A stretch of 40,058 nucleotides of DNA from an uncultured Clostridium sp. (GTDB lineage: Bacteria; Bacillota; Clostridia; Lachnospirales; Lachnospiraceae), in contig UQTA01000025.1 in the NCBI GenBank assembly GCA_900543885.1, positions 1 to 40,058 on the forward strand. Direction: 5' to 3'. The notes under the pieces are model-generated. The model saw nothing but the letters and a program-made list of their open reading frames with translations. It searched no databases and had not been told where the DNA came from. Numbering within the stretch: position 1 is the first letter of the stretch; each line of letters starts with the position of its first letter. The position numbers and the translations under genes are program-made. Positions 33,296 to 39,917 of the stretch are shown one piece after another.

Positions 33296-33721
33296 TCAGT
33301 TCATAGCCTGCAAAGCGGCAATGACCATTTGAAACGTTTCAAAACGTGCCTGCTGTCCGGGAGTTAAAAGGCGCCGGATCTGTTCTAAAGGAGTCTGACC
33401 TTCTAATAAGGCATTCGCCACGTCGATCAGATTTTGTTCCCCTGGGTTTCCGTATGGTTTTAATGCTTTTAAAAGCTCTTTGGGAGATATAGGTTTTTCT
33501 GGCGGATCTAAAGAACAGATCCCCATAGCGGCAGTCTCTTTGTTTTCAAAAAGCTGGAACGTGTTTTTTAACTCCTGGATCTTTACAAACATGGAAAGTG
33601 TCCGCTGCTGGGGGACATTTAAGTAAGGAAGAGCCGCTTTCATCATCTGCAGGTGGTGATCCCCTGTAAGATAATCAAGATCTGTCAGTTTATAGTCTGT
33701 ATGTTCATTAGATGGATTCAT
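33296..33721 (-). CDS. Hypothetical protein, all-helical, 141 aa
   Basis: Not recognised. The 141-aa protein is soluble and helical with a proline-rich linker (LDPPEKPISPKELLKALK) in the middle. The first half opens with a Tyr/Asp-rich stretch (DYKLTDLDYLTGDHHLQMM) and continues KAALPYLNVPQQRTLSMFVK; the second ends with ARFETFQMVIAALQAMN. The RBS is weak (AAGG about 12 nt upstream of the ATG at 33721). It precedes the 95-aa helical protein by 39 nt, and the pair is probably co-transcribed. The two share a similar style (short leucine-rich helices), which suggests they act together, but no family or function is known to me. Confidence 0.7.
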   Translation of the reverse strand: MNPSNEHTDYKLTDLDYLTGDHHLQMMKAALPYLNVPQQRTLSMFVKIQELKNTFQLFENKETAAMGICSLDPPEKPISPKELLKALKPYGNPGEQNLIDVANALLEGQTPLEQIRRLLTPGQQARFETFQMVIAALQAMN

Positions 33722-33838
33722 TTTTTACCAGCCTTGCTGCTTTGGTTTAAACTTATGCGGCAACTTTTTGTTTCATGCATATATTGTAGTAGGGAGGATG
33801 TACTTTCATGACACATTCTCTGAAAGGAGGTATTTTGT

Positions 33839-33982
33839 ATGTATAGCAAACTGGTGATTGATGGGAATGCTGTATATGAAATAGATGAGGAATGCGTACA
33901 GAAAAAGAAAAACAGAGGTTTTAAAGAGGGGAAAAGAAGGGAAGAAGCTGGAAACGGAGAGAAAAATATTCCTGTAAGATGA
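33839..33982 (+). CDS. Small protein, 47 aa, unknown function
   Basis: An open frame of 47 codons, too short for most gene callers, but supported by a near-ideal RBS: AAAGGAGG at 33823-33830, 8 nt before the ATG. The product MYSKLVIDGNAVYEIDEECV followed by a very basic tail (QKKKNRGFKEGKRREE) has a beta-like start and a charged disordered end. It is divergent from the 141-aa gene. The spacing and RBS argue for translation. I recall similar short openings (KLVIDGNAVYEID) among small proteins of this family of bacteria, but cannot confirm it. Function unknown. Confidence 0.6.
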   Translation: MYSKLVIDGNAVYEIDEECVQKKKNRGFKEGKRREEAGNGEKNIPVR

Positions 33983-34010
33983 AAACAGGGGGCGTTTACA
34001 CGCCCCGCTG
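33982..34010 (-). terminator. Hairpin terminator for the Cys/Gly-rich gene
   Basis: GGGGCGT (33989-33995) and ACGCCCC (34000-34006) form a GC-rich stem, extended by CAG/CTG. On the minus strand it is followed by CTGTTTTC, a short T run, and it lies 55 nt past the stop of the 76-aa gene. In the plus direction it has no T run. Confidence 0.55.
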
Positions 34011-34065
34011 ATGCCATGGATGCCGGGAATGCCCCAGTGATGCATTCGCTGACTGTTACAAAAGA

Positions 34066-34296
34066 TTAGCAGAAACTGCCGTTATTGCCGCCGCAGCAGC
34101 ATAAAAGCAGCAGGATCCAGATAATGTCGTATCCGCATCCATTGCCGCAGCCGTTATTTCCAAAACAGCCGCCAAAACCATTGCCGCCACAGCAGCATAA
34201 GATCAGGATGAGCCAGATGATATTGCATCCATTTCCTCCGCTCTGGCATCCGCACCCGCAGTCACATCCGCAGTTTGTTGCTGCTACATCACTCAT
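34066..34296 (-). CDS. Small Gly/Cys-rich hydrophobic protein, possible spore-surface protein
   Basis: A 76-aa protein from the ATG at 34296 (GGAGGAATAAAC before it; a longer frame to 34356 has no RBS). It has an internal two-fold repeat: each copy has a hydrophobic run, IIWLILILCCCGG and IIWILLLLCCCGG, flanked by GN/GC-rich loops (NCGCDCGCGCQ, CGNGCGYD). There are about 19 cysteines in 76 residues. There is no signal peptide. Repeated Cys/Gly proteins of this style are often spore coat or surface components in Firmicutes, and a sequence matching the sigma-K consensus lies upstream at 34331-34358. That fits a mother-cell spore protein. It may also be a membrane-inserted or metal-binding peptide. 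Family not identified. Confidence 0.75.
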   Translation of the reverse strand: MSDVAATNCGCDCGCGCQSGGNGCNIIWLILILCCCGGNGFGGCFGNNGCGNGCGYDIIWILLLLCCCGGNNGSFC

Positions 34297-34330
34297 GTTT
34301 ATTCCTCCGAAATATGTTTGATTACAATCA

Positions 34331-34358
34331 TAGGATATGTAAGGCAGCTTGATCATGT
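34331..34358 (-). promoter_or_regulatory. Sigma-K-like promoter of the Gly/Cys-rich gene
   Basis: On the minus strand AC (34358-34357) is followed after 17 nt by CATATCCTA (34339-34331), matching the sigma-K consensus AC-N16/17-CATANNNTA. It places a transcription start about 25 nt before the RBS. Overlapping TATGAT at the same place also offers a weak sigma-A reading. Confidence 0.5.
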
Positions 34359-34411
34359 TTCTTATTTTTTAAAAAAAATAAAAAAATAAAGCCAAGACAA
34401 ATATTTTGTAC

Positions 34412-34452
34412 TATAATGAGCGCAGGGAAAACCAAGCGCCGCCTAAGGCGGC
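34412..34452 (+). promoter_or_regulatory. -10 element and leader hairpin upstream of alaX
   Basis: A perfect TATAAT (34412-34417) lies 54 nt before the ATG without a convincing -35. In the leader, GCCGCC-TAA-GGCGGC (34438-34452) is a perfect 6-bp GC hairpin ending just before the RBS (AAAGGAG). It could protect the 5' end or affect initiation. Confidence 0.5.
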
Positions 34453-34470
34453 AGTAAAGGAGAAATAAAA

Positions 34471-35649
34471 ATGGATCAGAACCGTTTATATTATGCGACT
34501 CCATATGTAAAAACATTTATGTGTACAGTTGAGTCATGCGTACAAAATAAAAAAGGTACCTGGGATGCAGTTTTAAATCAGACAGCTTTTTATCCTGAAG
34601 GCGGTGGACAGCCCAGCGATACCGGTACTTTAAACGGGGTGAAAGTTCTGCATGTAAGTGAAAAAGGAGAAACGATCATTCACGAACTGGAGGCACCTTT
34701 AGAGGAAGGAACGCTGGCTGAGGGAGTCATCGACTGGCAGAAACGTTATGATAACATGCAGCAGCATACAGGAGAACATATTTTTTCCGGTCTGGTACAT
34801 AAACATTTTGGCTATGACAATGTAGGCTTCCATATGGGTACAGATGAAGTGACTGTAGACTTTAACGGTGTTCTTACCCAGGAACAGCTGGATGATCTGG
34901 AAGATGAGGCAAACCAGCTGATCTATGACAATGTACCGGTTCATGTATTTTACCCGTCTGAAGAAGAACTGGCCCAGCTGGACTACAGAAGCAAAAAAGA
35001 GCTGACTGGCGCCGTGCGTATTGTGGAGATACCAGGGGGAGATATCTGCGCCTGCTGCGGTACTCATGTGGAGACAACCGGAGAGGTGGGTATCATCAAG
35101 CTGCGCACCATAATCAATTATAAAGGCGGTGTGCGTATTTCCATGCTTTGCGGTCGTCGGGCACTGGTGGATTACAGAGAACGTTTAAAAGATGAGATCC
35201 GTATTTCCAATCTGCTTTCAGCAAAGCTGGCATTGGTTCCGGAGGCTGTGGAAAAACTGAAAAATGAAATTCAAGAAAAAGATTTTGCAAATGGACGCCT
35301 CTGGCAGCAGCTTTTAGAGAAAAAGGCAGAAAGTTATCCGGAAAGCAACGACATTCTTGCAGTTTTTGAAGAGAACTTATCACCGGTACAGCTGCGTCAG
35401 CTGGCAACAATGCTTTATGAAAAGAAAAAAGGGAAGATCGCAGGTGTTTTCTCAGGAAAAGAAGAGGAGCAGTTATATCAGTATGCTTTAGGAAGCAGCC
35501 AGGCAGATATGCGTAAATTAAGCAAAGCTATGAATGGCGCGTTAAACGGAAGAGGCGGTGGAAGTAATCTTATGGCTCAGGGAAGTTTTAAGGCCAGCGC
35601 GGCAGAAATCCGGGAAGTATGGATCCGGGAAGCAGGAAATATGGAGTGA
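34471..35649 (+). CDS. AlaX-type alanyl-tRNA editing protein with C-terminal DHHA1 domain
   Basis: A 392-aa free-standing editing factor (AlaX-L type) that deacylates mischarged Ser- or Gly-tRNA-Ala in trans. The N-terminal OB-like part (Tyr/Phe-rich FYPEGGGQPSDTGTL) and the editing core show the zinc ligands HTGEH (His99, His103) and CACCGTH (Cys195 or 196 and His199). The C-terminal half, from about residue 250, is the coiled-coil plus DHHA1 domain, ending with the glycine-rich GRGGGSNLMAQGSFK seen in AlaRS C-terminal regions. AAAGGAG precedes the ATG. It is a single gene, divergent from the Gly/Cys-rich gene. It lacks any aminoacylation domain, so it is not AlaRS itself. Confidence 0.93.
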   Translation: MDQNRLYYATPYVKTFMCTVESCVQNKKGTWDAVLNQTAFYPEGGGQPSDTGTLNGVKVLHVSEKGETIIHELEAPLEEGTLAEGVIDWQKRYDNMQQHTGEHIFSGLVHKHFGYDNVGFHMGTDEVTVDFNGVLTQEQLDDLEDEANQLIYDNVPVHVFYPSEEELAQLDYRSKKELTGAVRIVEIPGGDICACCGTHVETTGEVGIIKLRTIINYKGGVRISMLCGRRALVDYRERLKDEIRISNLLSAKLALVPEAVEKLKNEIQEKDFANGRLWQQLLEKKAESYPESNDILAVFEENLSPVQLRQLATMLYEKKKGKIAGVFSGKEEEQLYQYALGSSQADMRKLSKAMNGALNGRGGGSNLMAQGSFKASAAEIREVWIREAGNME

Positions 35650-35672
35650 AAAAATCTAAAAAAATTTTCTGC

Positions 35673-35773
35673 ATCCGTTGTCTGCACAGCTTTTCGTTAC
35701 ACCTGTGCGTTCAGATTGAACTGAAAGTCCACTCTGTACGCACAGATGTCTCGAAGAGGCAGAACAACTGGAT
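35673..35773. other. Nested inverted-repeat region, about 100 nt
   Basis: Outer arms ATCCGTTGTCTGC (35673-35685) and GCAGAACAACTGGAT (35759-35773) pair with small bulges. Inside, CTGTGCGT (35703-35710) and ACGCACAG (35738-35745) pair perfectly, and TTCAG/CTGAA lies within their loop. No ORF covers it. It may be a structured 3' element of alaX, a small RNA or a palindromic repeat. Confidence 0.45.
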
Positions 35774-35782
35774 AGTTATCGT

Positions 35783-36019
35783 TTATTCGCCCTGATACAT
35801 AAATTTGATCAGACGTTCAATATCTTCTTTATCATGTGCAACCAGATCCAGCTCCTTAATATAGCCATTGGAAAAAATAGTAGCCATAGAAAGGTACTGA
35901 GCCAGTTTGGATTTTAAATTAATGCGGTCGCCTTCTGGGGAAACCAGTTCTACTGTGCCTTTGCACTGGTCGATCACTTTGAAAAATTTCTCTACATCGG
36001 TAATATTCTGGATTTTCAT
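35783..36019 (-). CDS. Small conserved hypothetical protein, 78 aa
   Basis: Function not recognised. The 78-aa protein opens MKIQNITDVEKFFKVIDQCK with a central basic/hydrophobic strand pattern (TVELVSPEGDRINLKSKLAQ) and an acidic C-terminal helix ending in LIKFMYQGE. It has no signal peptide or membrane segment. Its composition is like that of small regulatory or polymerase-associated proteins in Lachnospiraceae, where a protein of this kind is often labelled 'polya polymerase' without support. AAAGGAGG precedes the ATG at 36019, and a good promoter at 36082-36110 drives it. It is a single gene between alaX and a PHP-domain gene. Confidence 0.75.
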   Translation of the reverse strand: MKIQNITDVEKFFKVIDQCKGTVELVSPEGDRINLKSKLAQYLSMATIFSNGYIKELDLVAHDKEDIERLIKFMYQGE

Positions 36020-36081
36020 AGTAATTCCTCCTTTTGAATTACATTCGTTATCATTTGCATGGTTAATCTTTTAACGGATGC

Positions 36082-36110
36082 ATTATAGCAAAGAGATACA
36101 TCAGATACAA
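36082..36110 (-). promoter_or_regulatory. Promoter of the 78-aa protein gene
   Basis: On the minus strand TTGTAT (36110-36105) and a perfect TATAAT (36087-36082) are separated by 17 nt, about 62 nt before the ATG. Confidence 0.8.
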
Positions 36111-36179
36111 GGGTAAAATTTTGCGATTTTATAGTGGATCTTTCGATTCCCGAAGGTGTATCCGCCTGTTATGAGCAGA

Positions 36180-37025
36180 TCATCCCATTCGGGATCGTTT
36201 GATATCGTCTAAAAGCAGAGAAGAGACCCGAAGTCCTCCGCGTCCGGTGCCAATAGAAATATCCGGTTTGTTTCCGCCATGGAAATCAGAACCTCCCGTA
36301 GGAAGCAGATGATGTCTGGATGCCATTTCACGAAGCTTCATGCTTTCCAGTTTATTATTGGAAGAATGGTAGACTTCCAGACCTTTCATGCCAAGATCTG
36401 TCATATAAGCGATCAGTTCCTCTGTTTTTTTATCGCCGAATTTGTATTGGAATGGATGAGCCAGAGCTACAAAAGCGCCATTGGAAATTAAGGTTTTCAC
36501 AACTTCTTCTGGAGCAAGATGCTCTTTAGGAGGACAATATCGTCCGCCATACTGGAGATATTTTTTAAAAGCCTGGTCTGTATTGGAACAGATGCCTTTG
36601 GCAATAAGAGCATGGGCAATATGTGCTCTTGTGATAATCGTATCTGGATTGTTTCCGCAAAGCTCTTCTCTGGTAAATGTGATATCATCAGCAGCCAGAT
36701 TTTTAAGCATTTTTTCATTACGCCGGTCACGGCTTACAAGCATTTTCTCAAGCATGGCAGTTAAAACAGGATCCTCCTGGTTGACGAAAAGACCGAGAAT
36801 ATGGATCTCTGTCCCGGAAAAACTGCTGGATACTTCAATCCCAGGTATTACTTCTATATTTAAATGATGTGCGGCTTCTAATGCCTCATTTACTCCGGCA
36901 GTAGTGTCATGATCTGTCAATGCAATGGCATCCAGTCCTGCATTTTTTGCCAGTTCTACTACCTGGGAAGGTGTAAATGTGCCGTCAGAAGCATCTGAAT
37001 GAACGTGCAGATCAACAAACCCCAT
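36180..37025 (-). CDS. PHP-domain phosphoesterase, RNase AM (TrpH/YciV)-like
   Basis: A 281-aa protein from the ATG at 37025 (AAGGAG 9 nt before it; MGFVDLHVHSD is the PHP start). The metal motifs are in order: HVHSDASDGT, ALTDHDTTAG, GIEVSSSFSGTEIHILG, and GSDFHGGN near the C-terminus. This matches the short PHP enzymes of the YciV/RNase AM class: 5'-3' exoribonucleases that also act on 3',5'-nucleotide bisphosphates, helping in pAp turnover and rRNA 5' trimming. Its insert region (YGGRYCPPKEHLAPEEVV) is typical. It is a single gene with no clear operon partner. It is the second PHP protein in this window, distinct from the EndoQ-like one in lacking the Cys cluster. Confidence 0.87.
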   Translation of the reverse strand: MGFVDLHVHSDASDGTFTPSQVVELAKNAGLDAIALTDHDTTAGVNEALEAAHHLNIEVIPGIEVSSSFSGTEIHILGLFVNQEDPVLTAMLEKMLVSRDRRNEKMLKNLAADDITFTREELCGNNPDTIITRAHIAHALIAKGICSNTDQAFKKYLQYGGRYCPPKEHLAPEEVVKTLISNGAFVALAHPFQYKFGDKKTEELIAYMTDLGMKGLEVYHSSNNKLESMKLREMASRHHLLPTGGSDFHGGNKPDISIGTGRGGLRVSSLLLDDIKRSRMG

Positions 37026-37161
37026 AGTAACAAACTCCTTTAAATTTTCATAGTCTTTTGATAATAATAACATGGATGAAACATTTTGGTAATACTTTTA
37101 ACAGGATTGTTACAAACAGAAAAAAGGGAAAAGAAATACTCTGAAAAAAGTTTAAAAATCA

Positions 37162-37190
37162 GTTCCATTTTAAATAAAGTATGCTATACT
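37162..37190 (+). promoter_or_regulatory. Extended -10 promoter of the VanW-family gene
   Basis: TGC-TATACT (TATACT at 37185-37190 with a TGn extension) and a weak GTTCCA at 37162-37167 (17-nt spacing), about 50 nt before the ATG. Confidence 0.6.
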
Positions 37191-37238
37191 ACAAGCTGTA
37201 ATTAAAAATAAGCGAAAAAATGTAACAGGTGAAAAGAA

Positions 37239-39116
37239 ATGAATCAGTTAGAAAATAGCAGAAATCGAAATTCTTCTGCAGGCAGAAGCCGGGCCAGAAG
37301 TACAAATAGAAGCAGTGCATCAGGAAGAAGCAGTTCTTCCTCAAGAGGCACATCTGCCAGAAGCAGCTATGGAACTTCTTCCGGGCGCAGAAGTACATCT
37401 TCCGGTTATTCTTCACGGTCAGGCGGAAGCTATTCCGGCAGACGCAGCGGTGGATATCATAGAAAAAAAGGACCAAATTACAAGATCATTGCTATTGCAG
37501 GCGTAGTTCTTATTGTGTTTATTACAGGTATTTCTCTTGCGCTTAAGGGAAAAGGCTCAAACAAAGATATTGCAGGGACAGAAACTGTGATTGAAAGCGA
37601 ATCTGAGACTGAAATGCAGAAGGAAGTCCAGGTAGATGGCATTTCTATCACCGGAATGTCAAAGAGTGAAGCGAAAGCGGCCATTTTAAAAGAGTTCCCA
37701 TGGAGCATGATCGTTGAATATGATTCTGACCAGTATCAGGTGACTGACCTGATGGCAGAGAAAGTAGATGCTCTTTTAGATGAAATCTATAAAGACGGCA
37801 GTGATCCGCAGGACAGTTATACTTTAGATACCTCAGGATTGGATGAACAGGTGAAAGCAGAGGCAGCAGCCTGCGCAGCAAAATGGGATAAGAAAGCAAA
37901 GAACGGTTCCATTGATAAATTTGATGCAGCCAGCGGCAAATTTGTATTTGCAGGTGAAGAAGATGGCTTTGCCATTGATCAGGATAAGCTGGCAGCAGAC
38001 ATTTTACAGGCATTAAATGACAAAAAATTCGATGCAAAGATCGCTGCCACAGGAAATACGGTAGCACCGGAGATATCAGCATCCAGAGCAAAAGAAAAAT
38101 ATAAGACGATCAGTTCCTTTACCACGAATACAACTGCAAACAAGAACCGTAATACCAATGTACGTCTGGCAGCAGAAGCTATTAATGGTACGGTTATCAA
38201 ACCGGGACAGGAATTTTCCTTTAACGGTACAGTAGGACAGCGTACAGAAGCCAAAGGATATAAAGGCGCTGCTGCCTATAATAACGGAGAAGTAGTGCAG
38301 GAGATTGGCGGCGGTGTATGCCAGGTTTCTACTACCTTATATAATGCGGTATTTAAGGCTGGATTAAAGATCAGTTCCCGCCGTTCTCATACTTTTGAGC
38401 CAAGTTATGTTACACCTGGCCGCGATGCAACCGTCAGCTGGGATCAGCCAGACTTTAAGTTTATCAACAATTCCAGTACGGCGATCGGATTAAGAGCAAG
38501 TTATGCAGATCAGAAAATGACAGTATCTGTTTACGGTATCCCGATCCTGGAAGATGGTATTACCTGGGATTTAGAGTCTAAGAAGGTGGAAGATCTTGGT
38601 ACGCCAAATCCGACTTATGAGGAAGACCAGACGCTTCAGCCTGGAGCAGAAGTGACAAAATCCAAGGGAAGCGCCGGAAGCAGATGGGAAACTTACAAGG
38701 TCGTATATAAAGATGGAAAAGAAATATCCAGAGAACTGGATCATAAGACCACTTATAAGGGACATACTCCTGTGATCCGCCGCAATTCCAGCGGTGTTGT
38801 ATTGAATCCGTCTGAAACAACTACACAGGCAACTACCGTTTCACCTACAGTAGATGGAATGCCAGATGGTTATGTTCCGTCTGAGACAACTGAGTCAAGT
38901 ACAAGTGCAAGCATAGCAGCGCCAACTGAGACCACAGCTGCTAACCATACCACTGCAGCTCCTGGACATACCACAGAGTCTGCAACTACAGCAGCAGCAC
39001 CTACCACAGCAGTAGCCCCGGCACCGGTACAGACAACCGCTGCCGCAACCACAGCAGCTGGAAATGGAGGACCTGGAGATAACGGTGATGTGGTAATACC
39101 GGTGAAGCCGGAATAA
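37239..39116 (+). CDS. VanW-family surface protein with Arg/Ser-rich cytoplasmic tail
   Basis: A 625-aa membrane-anchored protein. Residues 1-77 are a striking low-complexity Ser/Arg/Gly tail (repeats of the type GRSS, SSRG, YSSRSGGS), followed by one membrane helix at about 82-105 (IIAIAGVVLIVFITGISLAL). The outside portion has a YoaR-like peptidoglycan-binding-type domain (about 125-280), then the VanW domain with GAAAYNNGEVVQEIGGGVCQ and VSTTLYNAVFKAGL near residue 350, and a G5-like segment (KVVYKDGKEISRELDHKTTY). The C-terminal 120 residues are Thr/Ala/Pro-rich and probably wall-spanning. VanW proteins occur in glycopeptide-resistance clusters but their activity is unknown, and this gene is not in such a cluster. 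The RBS AGGTGAAAAGAA is modest. Basic tail plus membrane helix suggests nucleoid- or RNA-proximal contact, which is speculative. Confidence 0.88.
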   Translation: MNQLENSRNRNSSAGRSRARSTNRSSASGRSSSSSRGTSARSSYGTSSGRRSTSSGYSSRSGGSYSGRRSGGYHRKKGPNYKIIAIAGVVLIVFITGISLALKGKGSNKDIAGTETVIESESETEMQKEVQVDGISITGMSKSEAKAAILKEFPWSMIVEYDSDQYQVTDLMAEKVDALLDEIYKDGSDPQDSYTLDTSGLDEQVKAEAAACAAKWDKKAKNGSIDKFDAASGKFVFAGEEDGFAIDQDKLAADILQALNDKKFDAKIAATGNTVAPEISASRAKEKYKTISSFTTNTTANKNRNTNVRLAAEAINGTVIKPGQEFSFNGTVGQRTEAKGYKGAAAYNNGEVVQEIGGGVCQVSTTLYNAVFKAGLKISSRRSHTFEPSYVTPGRDATVSWDQPDFKFINNSSTAIGLRASYADQKMTVSVYGIPILEDGITWDLESKKVEDLGTPNPTYEEDQTLQPGAEVTKSKGSAGSRWETYKVVYKDGKEISRELDHKTTYKGHTPVIRRNSSGVVLNPSETTTQATTVSPTVDGMPDGYVPSETTESSTSASIAAPTETTAANHTTAAPGHTTESATTAAAPTTAVAPAPVQTTAAATTAAGNGGPGDNGDVVIPVKPE

Positions 39117-39147
39117 TGGAGAAATAGAGAATAGAATAGTATAAGAA

Positions 39148-39195
39148 AGTCCACTGCTATCAGGGTGAAAATATCTGGTGGCAGTGGATTTTTTG
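39148..39195 (+). terminator. Rho-independent terminator after the VanW-family gene
   Basis: GTCCACTGCTATCAG and CTGGTGGCAGTGGAT pair with a small internal loop around a 10-nt loop, followed by TTTTTT. Confidence 0.88.
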
Positions 39196-39429
39196 CATTT
39201 TTAATCAAATCAAAGAAAAAATCAAGGAAGATCTCCTGCTTCTTAATATTTTATCTTTCCAAATTTCCTTTTTTCTGATAGACTAATGTTAGAGATACAA
39301 CATAGTGTTTATTCTGCTTTCAAGTATAAAGGATTACATATAGTCGGTAATTATCTGTTCATAGTGGAATTCGCATATCTGAAAAGCCTGAATGAAATAG
39401 AGTGTTATTGCAATACATTAAAAAAGTAC

Positions 39430-39458
39430 TTTCACAATCTGTGAAAATGCGTTATGCT
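39430..39458 (+). promoter_or_regulatory. Palindrome overlapping a promoter-like sequence, no gene downstream
   Basis: TTTCACA-ATC-TGTGAAA (39430-39446) is a perfect operator-like palindrome. Its start (TTTCAC, 39430-39435) also reads as a -35 with TATGCT (39453-39458) 17 nt on. No ORF with an RBS follows; another ATTGTGAA half-site is near 39490. A small RNA or relict promoter is possible. Outside these sites I see nothing in 39196-39600. Confidence 0.3.
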
Positions 39459-39613
39459 AGAAACATAAAACAGGACTGAAATATGAACAAATTGTGAACT
39501 TCCAAAAACACCCTTCAAAAATGCCTTTTTCAGAATATTCAGAAAAACTTCTGCAAAAATGAGCCTGCAAAGCCTTTATTTATGCGGCTTCCAGCGGTAA
39601 GGGTAGAAATGAA

Positions 39614-39710
39614 GGTCACCCCATTCAGGGCATTGACACAATTCCATCGACAAAGGCTTTCTCATTGTATTCTGTAATAGTAGAAAAGGGGGTCGCCCCA
39701 TACAGGGCAT
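39614..39710. repeat. Two imperfect 20-nt direct repeats upstream of the rRNA promoters
   Basis: GGTCACCCCATTCAGGGCAT (39614-39633) recurs as GGTCGCCCCATACAGGGCAT (39691-39710), 18 of 20 bases the same, 77 nt apart. The region is not convincingly coding on either strand. Its role is unknown. Confidence 0.5.
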
Positions 39711-39726
39711 GATAAAAAAGAGGTTT

Positions 39727-39763
39727 CGCCGTGCATCACTTGCATACAGCGAGCCCTTTTTTT
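39727..39763 (+). terminator. Weak hairpin with T run, possible terminator
   Basis: CGCCGTGCA and TGCATACAGCG pair with bulges around a short loop, followed by GCCC and seven T. It could insulate the rRNA promoters from upstream transcription. Confidence 0.4.
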
Positions 39764-39788
39764 GTGAAAAATAATTTGAAAAAAGTTG

Positions 39789-39817
39789 TTGACAAATGCT
39801 TTGAGGTTTGCTATTAT
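39789..39817 (+). promoter_or_regulatory. Tandem strong promoter P1, probably for an rRNA operon
   Basis: TTGACA (39789-39794) and TATTAT (39812-39817), 17 nt apart. The 19-nt sequence AAAAAGTTGTTGACAAATG around the -35 recurs at P2, a sign of duplicated promoters. Confidence 0.8.
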
Positions 39818-39881
39818 AATCTTCGCGCTTGAGAGAGCAGCAAATGTTTTGAAAGAAACAAAAAATAATTTTAAAAAGTTG

Positions 39882-39910
39882 TTGACAAATGAAAAACAAC
39901 CGGTTATAAT
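39882..39910 (+). promoter_or_regulatory. Tandem strong promoter P2, probably for an rRNA operon
   Basis: TTGACA (39882-39887) and TATAAT (39905-39910), both consensus, 17 nt apart. An A/T-rich run just upstream may be an UP element. Confidence 0.88.
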
Positions 39911-39917
39911 AAATAAC

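Noticed and set aside
33808..33846. 12-codon ORF overlapping the RBS of the 47-aa ORF
   Set aside because: It is too short to support, although a GGGAGG precedes it; it may be chance or a coupling peptide.
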